NCBI GenBank assembly: GCA_014983025.1
Contig: JADCLP010000006.1
Location: forward strand, 1 to 64,000
Direction: 5' to 3'
Origin: Erythrobacteraceae bacterium E2-1 Yellow Sea
GTDB lineage: Bacteria; Pseudomonadota; Alphaproteobacteria; Sphingomonadales; Sphingomonadaceae
Length of the DNA: 64,000 bases
Below, in pieces: positions 1 through 7,193 of this stretch. Numbering within the stretch: position 1 is the first letter of the stretch; each line of letters opens with the position of its first letter. A program made the position numbers and the translations under genes. Under the pieces are notes generated by a model. It was not told the DNA's origin, did no database searches, and was given only the letters and a program-made list of their open reading frames with translations.

Positions 1-19
1 AGCAGCACCTCCTTGGTGC

Positions 20-160
20 CGCCATTGAATCAAGCCACTGCCGCCTGCGCAAGCGATTTAATAGGTCCTGAGCCTAGATCTTGATTTTCGGGCACCGCTT
101 GGCTATATCCTTACTACCACGTTGTTCCGTTTACGGTTCAACAGCCCCGGCGCCACCGTG
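20..160 (+). ncRNA. ssrS: Candidate 6S RNA (boundaries approximate)
   Basis: No convincing protein fits here. Blocks appear in the order expected for 6S RNA: GCAAGCG at 49-55, GTCCTGAGCC at 65-74 (E. coli 6S has GUCCCCUGAGCC at the matching place), GCACCGCTTGG at 92-102, and a 3' hairpin GTTG..CAAC at 121-142 followed by AGCC. A strong rho-independent terminator ends the unit. 6S RNA binds the sigma-70 holoenzyme and damps transcription in stationary phase. The assignment rests on recalled similarity, not a covariance model; the 5' end may lie outside or near the window edge. Another small RNA is possible. Confidence 0.42.
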
Positions 161-179
161 CGGCCGGGGTTTTATTTTG
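144..179 (+). terminator. Rho-independent terminator after the putative 6S RNA
   Basis: Perfect 7-bp stem CCCCGGC (145-151) / GCCGGGG (163-169), an 11-nt loop, then a T-rich run from 170 to 179 (TTTTATTTTG). The orientation serves a plus-strand transcript, which supports an RNA gene to its left. Confidence 0.75.
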
Positions 180-382
180 TCTAGCGTTTTCAGCAAGTCT
201 GACGCCTGCAACCTTTGACGATTTCGCGCCCTGGAGCGGACCACTTCGTTGAACAGCAAAATCGCTGCAGATAAGACATGGGCTGGGTCCTTGTATCTGT
301 CCCCGCTTTCATCTTGACATCAAACCTTTGCCAATACCCTGTCCAGATAAGATTTTGGCAGTCATTGTGAGAAGGCGATTTG
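180..382. other. Intergenic stretch with no recognised feature
   Basis: Lies between the terminator of the putative 6S RNA and the stop codon of the minus-strand HsdR-N-like gene. I see no ORF with family features, no tRNA and no strong hairpin here. Confidence 0.5.
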
Positions 383-1162
383 CTACGCCGTTTTTGCTAC
401 CTTGGCTGCCTTTCTACGCAGGCTACTCTCCGCCTTCTTGATTCTCGAAGTCGCGGCTTTTGCTCCGTCCCCATCGAGCGCATCGCGTTTGATGACTTCG
501 TTGACCAAGAGATTGTGCAGTTCATCTTCCGAGACCTTTAGTCCATCGAAGGTCCGACGAAACTCCTTGCGAAGTGTCGCCAGTACAGCATCGGACAGCA
601 AGGTTTGCGCCACAACAAATCGATTCACAATTTGCGATTGGCGGTGGAATGCGTCCAATGCTTCTCCGGAAATGCTCTCCTTGCAGAGCATGAAGAGTTT
701 GGCCAAGTCATCTGCCGAGCGGGTCACCGCTCCCATATCCAGACAAAGCACCTCTTCCCATTGAATGGGCTTTGTGAAGCTGATTCGGTAGACTTTCCAA
801 ATGATCGCGTTCGACAGAACGACCCACTCGATGCCGTTATGCGCCCCGTAGTTGACCGCTTGACGTAGGTGGCTTTCATTCAGTGTCGTTCCGGCAGACT
901 TCACTTCGCAAAGGAGGTGTGTCTTGCCATCAACTCGGATCGCCAAATCACAAAATGTGCCACGTATCTGCTGCTCGCTGGTGAGCTCGCTATATTTGTC
1001 ATAGCCAAAGACATCGCTCAGCATGTCTTTGATTACGGTAACGGTGTCTGCCTCGCTGATGTCTCGGTCGGCCAACTTTCGGATTATCCGCTGATACTTG
1101 CGGAGACCCCCAGTCAAACGATCTTGGACCTTCTTCGGGATTTTCACTGAAGCAGTCATCAT
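383..1162 (-). CDS. Orphan HsdR N-terminal-domain (PD-(D/E)XK nuclease-like) protein
   Basis: A 259-residue soluble protein resembling the N-terminal nuclease domain of type I restriction subunit HsdR (HSDR_N family). A PD-(D/E)XK-type core is visible: Asp72 in CDLAIRV, then Glu86 and Lys88 in LCEVKSAG. No helicase domain follows and no hsdM or hsdS gene is near, so this is a free-standing domain rather than a restriction system. The C-terminal 50 residues are basic and helical. ATG at 1162 is chosen; a TTG nine bases upstream and a second ATG at 1159 are alternatives, with a GGGGGG run just upstream. It lies 3' of tRNA-Thr, a common place for acquired genes. The molecular function is unproven. 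Confidence 0.7.
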   Translation of the reverse strand: MMTASVKIPKKVQDRLTGGLRKYQRIIRKLADRDISEADTVTVIKDMLSDVFGYDKYSELTSEQQIRGTFCDLAIRVDGKTHLLCEVKSAGTTLNESHLRQAVNYGAHNGIEWVVLSNAIIWKVYRISFTKPIQWEEVLCLDMGAVTRSADDLAKLFMLCKESISGEALDAFHRQSQIVNRFVVAQTLLSDAVLATLRKEFRRTFDGLKVSEDELHNLLVNEVIKRDALDGDGAKAATSRIKKAESSLRRKAAKVAKTA

Positions 1163-1381
1163 ACCCCCCAAAGCGATTACTCTTTGGGTTGTGCTATTTG
1201 TTCAGGGCTCGCCCGTCTAGACCTGATAGAAACGATGGCGAATTTGCCCGTTACAAGGTAAGCGGTCACAGGGGCAAACGATTGGGCAAAGTCACAGGCG
1301 TGCTAGCTAAGTGATTGCTAGGTTGAATCTTTGGCCTGATTTTGCCTTCACGACTTTCTCTCTAAGTCATTGAAAAGAAGG

Positions 1382-1457
1382 TGGTGCCGCTTAGGTGACT
1401 CGAACACCTGGCCCCATCATTACGAATGATGTGCTCTACCAACTGAGCTAAAGCGGC
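1382..1457 (-). tRNA. tRNA-Thr (anticodon CGT)
   Basis: 76-nt cloverleaf on the minus strand. The acceptor stem GCCGCTT/AAGCGGC closes fully, the D-arm contains AGCTCAGTTGGTAGAGC, the anticodon loop is TTCGTAA between CATCA and TGATG, and the T-arm contains GTTCGAGTC. The 3' CCA is encoded (1382-1384). It reads ACG codons. Confidence 0.95.
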
Positions 1458-1525
1458 ACTCTCGCTTCGCAGCCCATAGTCGCACCACAGCAGTGCCGCA
1501 ATGCGCACCATGCGCCAAGAGAAAG

Positions 1526-1599
1526 TGGAGGCCCGAGCCGGAATCGAACCGGCGTATACGGATTTGCAGTCCGCTGCGTCACCACTCCGCCATCGGGCC
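1526..1599 (-). tRNA. tRNA-Cys (anticodon GCA)
   Basis: 74-nt cloverleaf on the minus strand. Acceptor stem GGCCCGA/TCGGGCC, anticodon loop CTGCAAA flanked by GCGGA and TCCGT, T-arm with GGTTCGATTCC, and encoded CCA. It lies 68 bases from tRNA-Thr in the same orientation, so the two may be co-transcribed. Confidence 0.95.
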
Positions 1600-1678
1600 T
1601 CGCCGCACCTTTTCAGGCGCGGAAGCGGCCCCCTAGCGAAACCGCCGCGCCATGGCAATCAACTTGATGAAAGAAGTA

Positions 1679-2482
1679 TCAGACATCGTCGAAATTCGGT
1701 GCACGATTGGCCATGGCTGCCGCAACCGCTTCTGTCTGGTTCCTGCTGCCCAATATGGCGTGCTGTTCGATACTTTCTTCCAGCAATATGGCATCCGTAT
1801 CGCGATCCATCATCCCCGCATGCAATCGCTTGGCCGCGCGGACCGCATGCGGATTGCGATTGGCAATTTCGCGGGCGATGTCATTAGCCAGCATGAGCGG
1901 TTCATCCGACACGCGCGTAACCAGGCCAAACCCCTGCCCCTCTGCCCCTGAAAATTCACGATTGGTATAGACGAGTTCGCGCAGCACATCATCACGCACC
2001 AGGCCGCGCCATAGCGCAAAACCGCCCATGTCGGGAACAATGCCCCATTTCATTTCCATGATCGCCATACGCGTTTCAGGATGGGCAACGCGGATATCTG
2101 CACCGCTGGCAATTTGCAGCCCCCCGCCCAGACACACACCATGCAATGCTGCAATTACAGGGACAGGTAATCTGCGCCATACCATGGCCACCTGCTGGAA
2201 CGAGTTGGCATTGCCATGTGTCCGTTCGGTCAGGGGTGGCGTATCGCTGCACATGCTGGCAAAACTGGCCAGATCCAGCCCAGCGCAAAAGCCGCGCCCT
2301 TCACCCGAAAGGACAGCCACGCGCAAGCCCTTCAACTTGTGCAGATGGTGCCCGGCAGCAATAATCGCATCGAACATCATCGGGTCGAGTGCATTCAGCT
2401 TGTCACCGCGTGTCAGGCGAACCTGCGCAATGCCATCTTCCCCCAGATTGACCGAAACCCTGTCGTGAAATTGCATGCCCAT
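1679..2482 (-). CDS. Enoyl-CoA hydratase/isomerase (crotonase) family protein
   Basis: 267 residues, normal for the crotonase fold, acting on CoA thioesters in the cytoplasm. The two oxyanion-hole segments are visible at residues 64-70 (GFCAGLD) and 115-122 (GVCLGGGL). The later catalytic segment reads GIVPDMGG with Asp151, as in dienoyl-CoA isomerase-like members rather than the hydratase Glu pair, so isomerisation is a reasonable alternative to hydration. The start at 2482 follows GAGAGG with 8-nt spacing; an in-frame ATG six bases on is also possible. A 14-bp perfect palindrome lies just upstream. The exact substrate is unknown. Confidence 0.85.
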   Translation of the reverse strand: MGMQFHDRVSVNLGEDGIAQVRLTRGDKLNALDPMMFDAIIAAGHHLHKLKGLRVAVLSGEGRGFCAGLDLASFASMCSDTPPLTERTHGNANSFQQVAMVWRRLPVPVIAALHGVCLGGGLQIASGADIRVAHPETRMAIMEMKWGIVPDMGGFALWRGLVRDDVLRELVYTNREFSGAEGQGFGLVTRVSDEPLMLANDIAREIANRNPHAVRAAKRLHAGMMDRDTDAILLEESIEQHAILGSRNQTEAVAAAMANRAPNFDDV

Positions 2483-2500
2483 GCGGCAAACCTCTCTATC

Positions 2501-2514
2501 CTGTCACGTGACAG
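2501..2514. promoter_or_regulatory. 14-bp perfect palindrome, candidate operator of the crotonase gene
   Basis: CTGTCACGTGACAG is its own reverse complement and ends 18 bases before the crotonase start codon, between that gene and the upstream regulator's stop codon. The symmetry and position suit a dimeric repressor site, for example TetR-type. No binder is identified. Confidence 0.45.
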
Positions 2515-2563
2515 AGTTTTGCATGCATTACCCTTCGTTAACAGCGGCTATATGGGATGCTGC

Positions 2564-2950
2564 CTAAATCGCCGGGGTGAAGTGGAATGCGCTGGGATCA
2601 ATTGGCACTTCAAGATAATAACCGCCATCAGGATGCGTCACCACCATGTTGGCCAACCCGCATTGACCCAGTTTGGCGCGTACACGCGCCACATGCACGG
2701 CCACACTGTTGGTGTTGGGTTCATGGTTGATCCGCCAGACCTCAGACAGCAATTGCCGCCGTGTAAGGCGTTCACCAGGTGTTTCGGCCAGCCGCCACAG
2801 CAATTCAAATTCACGCGGGTGAAAGCCCAGCCAGCGGTCATCAACCCGTCCATCACGATGGAACAGGTCCAGCGTTACCTCCCCCACCTCGCGAAAACGC
2901 GGGATCAGATCATCTTCAACCTGTAAGCGGATTTGTGCGCTGCGTCCCAT
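2564..2950 (-). CDS. Stand-alone OmpR/PhoB-type winged-helix transcriptional regulator
   Basis: 128 residues when started at ATG 2950, which has AGGGAAA 8 nt upstream. The only recognisable domain is the Trans_Reg_C winged helix (about residues 25-116), including FHPREFELLWRL, the recognition-helix region SVAVHVARVRAKL and the terminal GGYYLEV hairpin. No receiver domain precedes it; a longer in-frame extension to 3310 exists but looks non-coding. It should bind DNA without phosphorelay control or pair with another signalling protein. It is followed by the crotonase gene in the same orientation, with 81 bases between them. Confidence 0.75.
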   Translation of the reverse strand: MGRSAQIRLQVEDDLIPRFREVGEVTLDLFHRDGRVDDRWLGFHPREFELLWRLAETPGERLTRRQLLSEVWRINHEPNTNSVAVHVARVRAKLGQCGLANMVVTHPDGGYYLEVPIDPSAFHFTPAI

Positions 2951-3039
2951 CACAAAATTTCCCTGACCCGTTGAGTGCCGGCCGCATACTGCAAAACCAG
3001 AAATTGGTTGAGCGACTGATAGCTGCTCAGCCCAATGGT

Positions 3040-3094
3040 GAATGTTTTTTGTAAATGTGCAAGCATTCTGCGCGTAATTCCGGAATGTTTTTTG
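3040..3094. repeat. 12-bp direct repeat in the 377-bp gap upstream of the winged-helix gene
   Basis: GAATGTTTTTTG occurs exactly at 3040-3051 and again at 3083-3094, 43 bases apart (about four helical turns). The pair lies 90-145 bases upstream of the winged-helix regulator. The rest of 2951-3327 shows no ORF or RNA feature I can support. Confidence 0.4.
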
Positions 3095-3327
3095 GCTTTT
3101 CTGCCAACCAGGACTTGGTCTGGACGGCATTTGACACACCGCTCGATTACGGCCTTCGCATTCACTAGCTACAGCAATATTGCTGATCAGAGTGTAACGA
3201 TTCTGCATTTCCCGCTGATTGAGATTCAACCCTAATATCGGGTGATTGGCACATGAAAGTGCAGCCCAGAAATTAAGATAGCTGGCAGCTTGAACGTTAC
3301 AATGAATCATTGCGCACGGCTTAACTG

Positions 3328-3726
3328 CTATTGGTAAACAACCGACAGACTGGCAGTTCCCAGAACAAGCAGCGCAACGAAAACCAATGCAAAGCTGATC
3401 CGCATGGCATTATTACGAGATGGGGGCTGGATAGCAGCAAGTTCAGCCATATCATTCATGTCCGACCTGCCGCCTTCAGCCCCAGCCAAGCCACCTTCTG
3501 GATCAGCCACAACGGCGGCAGAGGCTTCGTCCCGGCGATAATATTCGACCAGTTCGGCCAGACTATCAGCGCCGTAAATGTCCTTCAACGCGCGGATATG
3601 CTGGTTCACCCGCGTAGCTGATACGCCCAGTTCGCCTGCAATCACCTTGATCGGGATGCGCCGCTCGACACGCTCCATCACATCGCGCTGACGCCTGGTC
3701 AGCATGCGTGTAGTGTCGGGTGCCAT
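3328..3726 (-). CDS. Tail-anchored LuxR-type HTH regulator
   Basis: 132 residues. The N-terminal half (about 8-60) is a GerE/LuxR DNA-binding domain: LTRRQRDVMERV, then the turn ELGVSATRVNQHI as recognition helix. A low-complexity linker (about 65-100) follows, and a single hydrophobic helix (about 108-130) ends the protein. This gives a DNA-binding domain in the cytoplasm held to the inner membrane by its C-terminus, with almost no periplasmic part. Small regulators of this shape occur in sphingomonads, with target genes unknown to me. It lies 105 bases upstream of, and in the same orientation as, the aminotransferase that starts its own unit elsewhere. Confidence 0.75.
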   Translation of the reverse strand: MAPDTTRMLTRRQRDVMERVERRIPIKVIAGELGVSATRVNQHIRALKDIYGADSLAELVEYYRRDEASAAVVADPEGGLAGAEGGRSDMNDMAELAAIQPPSRNNAMRISFALVFVALLVLGTASLSVVYQ

Positions 3727-3831
3727 ATCCTTCTCCCCAGTTGTTGAATGTGAAGGATTACTTCGTCAGTTCAACAACATATTGTGGAGAATTTATTTGA
3801 GCAAGCCCGGCGATACCTTTTGTTTACCGCC

Positions 3832-5031
3832 CTATGCCGCGGAACTATTGATGCCCAGCGACGCAAGATAGCGTTTCACATTACGCGCCGCCTGGCGCAG
3901 GCGCTGTTCATTTTCCACCATGGCTATACGGACGAAGCCCTCGCCTTCTTCGCCATAACCGACACCAGGTGCCACAGCGACTTGGGCATGGACCAATAAT
4001 TGCTTGGAAAATTCCAGGCTGCCCATATCCCTCAGAGCCGGGGGCAATGGTGCCCAGGCAAACATGGAAGCAGGTGGGGGCGGAATGTCCCATCCGGCAC
4101 GGCCAAACGCCTCAACCATCACATCGCGCCGTTTGTGATACAGCTGACGATTGGTTTCCACGATATCCTGTGGCCCGTTCAGCGCAGCACAGGCTGCTGC
4201 CTGAATTGGCGTAAATGCGCCATAGTCCAGATAGCTCTTCACGCGCGACATGGCAGCGATCAGGTCTTTATTGCCGACAGCAAAACCCATGCGCCAGCCG
4301 GCCATGGAATAGGTTTTGGACATGCTGGTAAATTCCACCGCCACATCTTTGGCGCCCTTCACCTGCATGATCGATGGGGTCGGCTTGCCATCAAAATACA
4401 GTTCGGAATAGGCAAGGTCTGACAGGATCCAGACCTTGTTTTCCTTCGCCCAGGCCACCAGCCGTTCATAAAAGGCCAGATCCACCACCTCTGCCGTGGG
4501 GTTGGACGGGTAATTCACCACCAGCAGGCTGGGCCGCGGCACGGTGAAGGCCATCGCTTTTTCCAGACTGCGGAAATAATTGTCATCAGGCGTGGTCGGT
4601 ACCGAACGGATTGTGGCACCCGCAAGAATGAAGCCGAACGTATGGATCGGGTATGACGGGTTGGGTGCCAACACCACATCGCCCGGTGCCGTGATGGCAG
4701 TGGCAAGGCTGGCCAGCCCTTCCTTTGATCCCATGGTAACGACAACTTCTGTCTCAGGATCAAGATCAACGCCAAAACGCCGCCCATAATAATTGGCCTG
4801 GGCGCGGCGTAGGCCAGGTATGCCCTTTGACTGGGAATAGCCATGCGCATCCGGCTTCTGCGCCACTTCGCACAGCTTGTCGATCACATGCTGCGGCGGT
4901 GGCTGGTCAGGATTGCCCATGCCCAGATCGATGATGTCCTGGCCCGCCTTACGCGCCGCGTGCCGCATGCCGTTGACTTCGGCGATGACATAGGGCGGCA
5001 AACGCTTCATGCGGTAAAAATCAGTATCCAT
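3832..5031 (-). CDS. alaC: PLP-dependent class I/II aminotransferase (AlaC-like)
   Basis: 399 residues, the usual length for fold-type I aminotransferases that convert pyruvate and glutamate to alanine and 2-oxoglutarate. The PLP lysine is Lys239 in SMSKTYSMAGWR; NYPSNPTA (173-180) and SDLAYSEL (204-211, Asp205 and Tyr208) are the cofactor-binding segments. The whole reads like AlaC / PRK09148-type proteins, annotated variously as alanine or LL-diaminopimelate aminotransferase. The substrate choice between these is not settled by sequence. The start at 5031 gives the typical MDTDFYRMKRLPPYV opening. Confidence 0.85.
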   Translation of the reverse strand: MDTDFYRMKRLPPYVIAEVNGMRHAARKAGQDIIDLGMGNPDQPPPQHVIDKLCEVAQKPDAHGYSQSKGIPGLRRAQANYYGRRFGVDLDPETEVVVTMGSKEGLASLATAITAPGDVVLAPNPSYPIHTFGFILAGATIRSVPTTPDDNYFRSLEKAMAFTVPRPSLLVVNYPSNPTAEVVDLAFYERLVAWAKENKVWILSDLAYSELYFDGKPTPSIMQVKGAKDVAVEFTSMSKTYSMAGWRMGFAVGNKDLIAAMSRVKSYLDYGAFTPIQAAACAALNGPQDIVETNRQLYHKRRDVMVEAFGRAGWDIPPPPASMFAWAPLPPALRDMGSLEFSKQLLVHAQVAVAPGVGYGEEGEGFVRIAMVENEQRLRQAARNVKRYLASLGINSSAA

Positions 5032-5162
5032 CAGGTACCTTCGATCTGTCCTTACTCGTTAGTGGTGTCACAATTTTGGCGAATCTACGCGATTATCGGG
5101 TGAAGTGAAACGTATCTTTCGCTAATACCAGCACTATTATTATTTCGTCTGGGGCAAACTGC

Positions 5163-7085
5163 ATGGCAAAAAATAAAAACGGCGCACAGGACACTCAGAC
5201 TGAAGCATTCCGTGCATTTTTCGATATGCAGGGTGAAGCCATACGCGAAATGTTCGGCCAGTTGTTGCCTGCAGCAGAGGTGCAATCCAGCGAGGAAATA
5301 GCTGCGGCCTTCAGCATGGGGCAGACTGAAGCTGAACTGCTGGAATGGGCCCGCTCATCGCAGGAACTGCAGCAGATGTGGCTCGATTTCGTGGCGGAAC
5401 AGGCACAGGCCAAAGCCTTGCAGGCCAACCCGTTTGATCCGTCACAATGGCTGATGATGGCCAACAGCATGACCAAACAGCTGCCAACCCAGTCGCTGGA
5501 TCAACAGGCGGCTCTGTTACAGGAAGCCTTTGCGCTGTGGCAGGGTGTTTTCGATGATTTCGCCGCAGGCTTGGCTGGTGAAGGAAAGAAGGAGGGAAAG
5601 GCAGAGGCACTGCCACGCAAGGATCGACGCTTTTCAGATCCGGCCTGGAATGATCATCCCGCCTTTGCCTTGCTGCACCAGACATATTTGATGCTGGCGG
5701 AACATTTCACCAGGGCAGCAGATGATGTCGAAGGGGTTTCTCCAGAGAAGAAGGAACAGCTGCAATTCGCCACCAATATGCTGGTCGAAGCGATGAGCCC
5801 ATCCAACTTCCTGTTGACCAATCCCGTGGTATTGAAGCGCACGATGGAAACGCATGGCCAGAATTTGGTCAATGGCATGCGCCATCTGATCAATGACCTG
5901 AAGAAGGGGCAATTGACCCACACCGATTCCGATGCCTTCAAACTGGGTGAAAACCTGGCCGCCACGCCTGGCAAGGTCATCCACGAAACCGATATGTACC
6001 AGCTCATCCAGTACACACCTTCGACCAAGGATGTGTATGAAGTGCCACTGGTAATCTTCCCGCCATGGATTAACCGCTTCTATATCCTCGACCTGTCCCC
6101 CAAGAAAAGCCTGATCAAATGGGCGGTGGACCAGGGCATCACCGTGTTTGTGGTCAGCTGGAAATCCGCCGATGCCAGTATGAAGGAAGTGGTTTGGGAC
6201 GATTATATCCTTTCCCAGATCGAAGCGATCGATTTTGTCCGCAAACGGTTGGATGTGCCCAGCGTGCACACAATCGGTTATTGTGTTGCCGGCACCACAT
6301 TGGCTGCTACGCTGGCCGTGCTGGCGCGCCGCGGCGAAGCGGACAAGGTCAAGAGCGCCACTTTCTTCACCGCTCAGGTCGATTTTGAAAAGAGTGGCGA
6401 ACTCAAAACCTTTATCGATGAAGCGCAGCTGGAAATGATCGGCAATCTGTCCCAGGATGGCTATCTGGACGGGCGTTATCTGGCCGCCACATTCAATTCG
6501 CTGCGGGGCAAGGACCTGATCTGGAATTACGTGGTCAATAATTACCTGCTGGGGGAAGATTACCCCGCCTTTGACCTGCTGCACTGGAACGGGGATGTCA
6601 CCAACCTGCCGTCCAAATGGCATTCATCCTATCTGCGCGACCTCTATCGCGACAACAAGCTGGTCGTGCCCGATGCGCTGAGTGCGGACGGCACTCCGAT
6701 CGATCTCACGCGGATCCAGACGCCAGCCTATATCCAGGCAGGGATCGAAGATCATATTGCGCCAGCAGAAAGCGTGTGGCGGGCTACCAAGCATTTCAAA
6801 GGGCCGTTGACCTTCCTGCTGGCCGGGTCTGGCCATATCGCCGGCGTGGTCAACCCGCCTGCTGCCAATAAATATCAATATTGGACTGGCGACAGCAAAG
6901 CTGCATCGCTGGAGGAATTCAGGGCTGGTGCAATCGAACATCCCGGCAGCTGGTGGCCGCACTGGCTGGAATGGTTGAACGATCTGGATACAAAAAAAGT
7001 GGCGGCGAAGGGCAAGCGCAAGCCAGGTGGAAAAGGCGATAAAGTGATCGAAGATGCGCCTGGGAGTTACGTAAAAACCCGATAA
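5163..7085 (+). CDS. phaC: Class I poly(3-hydroxyalkanoate) synthase
   Basis: 640 residues. PhaC polymerises (R)-3-hydroxyacyl-CoA into storage polyester at the granule surface. The first 270 residues are the variable N-terminal region and the alpha/beta-hydrolase core follows. The catalytic triad is visible: Cys373 in the lipase-like box GYCVAGT, Asp530 in GIEDHIAP and His558 in GSGHIAG. The length and lack of a PhaE/PhaR-subunit partner indicate class I. The box has Tyr and Ala (GYCVAG) in place of the common GGCVGG. It is followed by a phasin gene, as in many PHA loci, but phaA and phaB are not in the window. Confidence 0.95.
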   Translation: MAKNKNGAQDTQTEAFRAFFDMQGEAIREMFGQLLPAAEVQSSEEIAAAFSMGQTEAELLEWARSSQELQQMWLDFVAEQAQAKALQANPFDPSQWLMMANSMTKQLPTQSLDQQAALLQEAFALWQGVFDDFAAGLAGEGKKEGKAEALPRKDRRFSDPAWNDHPAFALLHQTYLMLAEHFTRAADDVEGVSPEKKEQLQFATNMLVEAMSPSNFLLTNPVVLKRTMETHGQNLVNGMRHLINDLKKGQLTHTDSDAFKLGENLAATPGKVIHETDMYQLIQYTPSTKDVYEVPLVIFPPWINRFYILDLSPKKSLIKWAVDQGITVFVVSWKSADASMKEVVWDDYILSQIEAIDFVRKRLDVPSVHTIGYCVAGTTLAATLAVLARRGEADKVKSATFFTAQVDFEKSGELKTFIDEAQLEMIGNLSQDGYLDGRYLAATFNSLRGKDLIWNYVVNNYLLGEDYPAFDLLHWNGDVTNLPSKWHSSYLRDLYRDNKLVVPDALSADGTPIDLTRIQTPAYIQAGIEDHIAPAESVWRATKHFKGPLTFLLAGSGHIAGVVNPPAANKYQYWTGDSKAASLEEFRAGAIEHPGSWWPHWLEWLNDLDTKKVAAKGKRKPGGKGDKVIEDAPGSYVKTR

Positions 7086-7111
7086 ATGACTGCTTTATAA
7101 CGCGTATATGT

Positions 7112-7182
7112 TTTATGTTGCAGTGCACAAAAAACACTTGACTTCGCAGGTGCAATGCCTATTTTGTGCACTGCAACATAAA
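7112..7182 (+). promoter_or_regulatory. Phasin promoter framed by a 21-bp perfect inverted repeat
   Basis: Arms at 7112-7132 and 7162-7182 are exact reverse complements separated by 29 bases; the core of each contains TGCAGTGCA or its complement. Between and across them lie TTGACT (7138-7143) and TATTTT (7160-7165) with a 16-bp spacer, a good sigma-70-type promoter. The right arm overlaps the -10 element, so bound protein would block initiation. TGC/GCA dyads are reported targets of the PHA-responsive repressor PhaR, so a PhaR operator is the natural reading, by inference. The structure ends 11 bases before the phasin start codon. Confidence 0.7.
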
Positions 7183-7193
7183 GCGAGGTTCCC

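Noticed and set aside
14-22. TGGTGCCGC, identical to the last nine bases (with CCA) of tRNA-Thr, as a possible integration att site
   Set aside because: Nine bases is too short for a convincing att repeat, and the copy lies inside the putative 6S RNA stem region. No integrase was found between the two copies.
5634-6623. Long minus-strand frame (329 codons) under phaC
   Set aside because: Lies wholly antisense to a catalytically complete PHA synthase; its translation shows no domain and is a shadow of GC-rich codon use.
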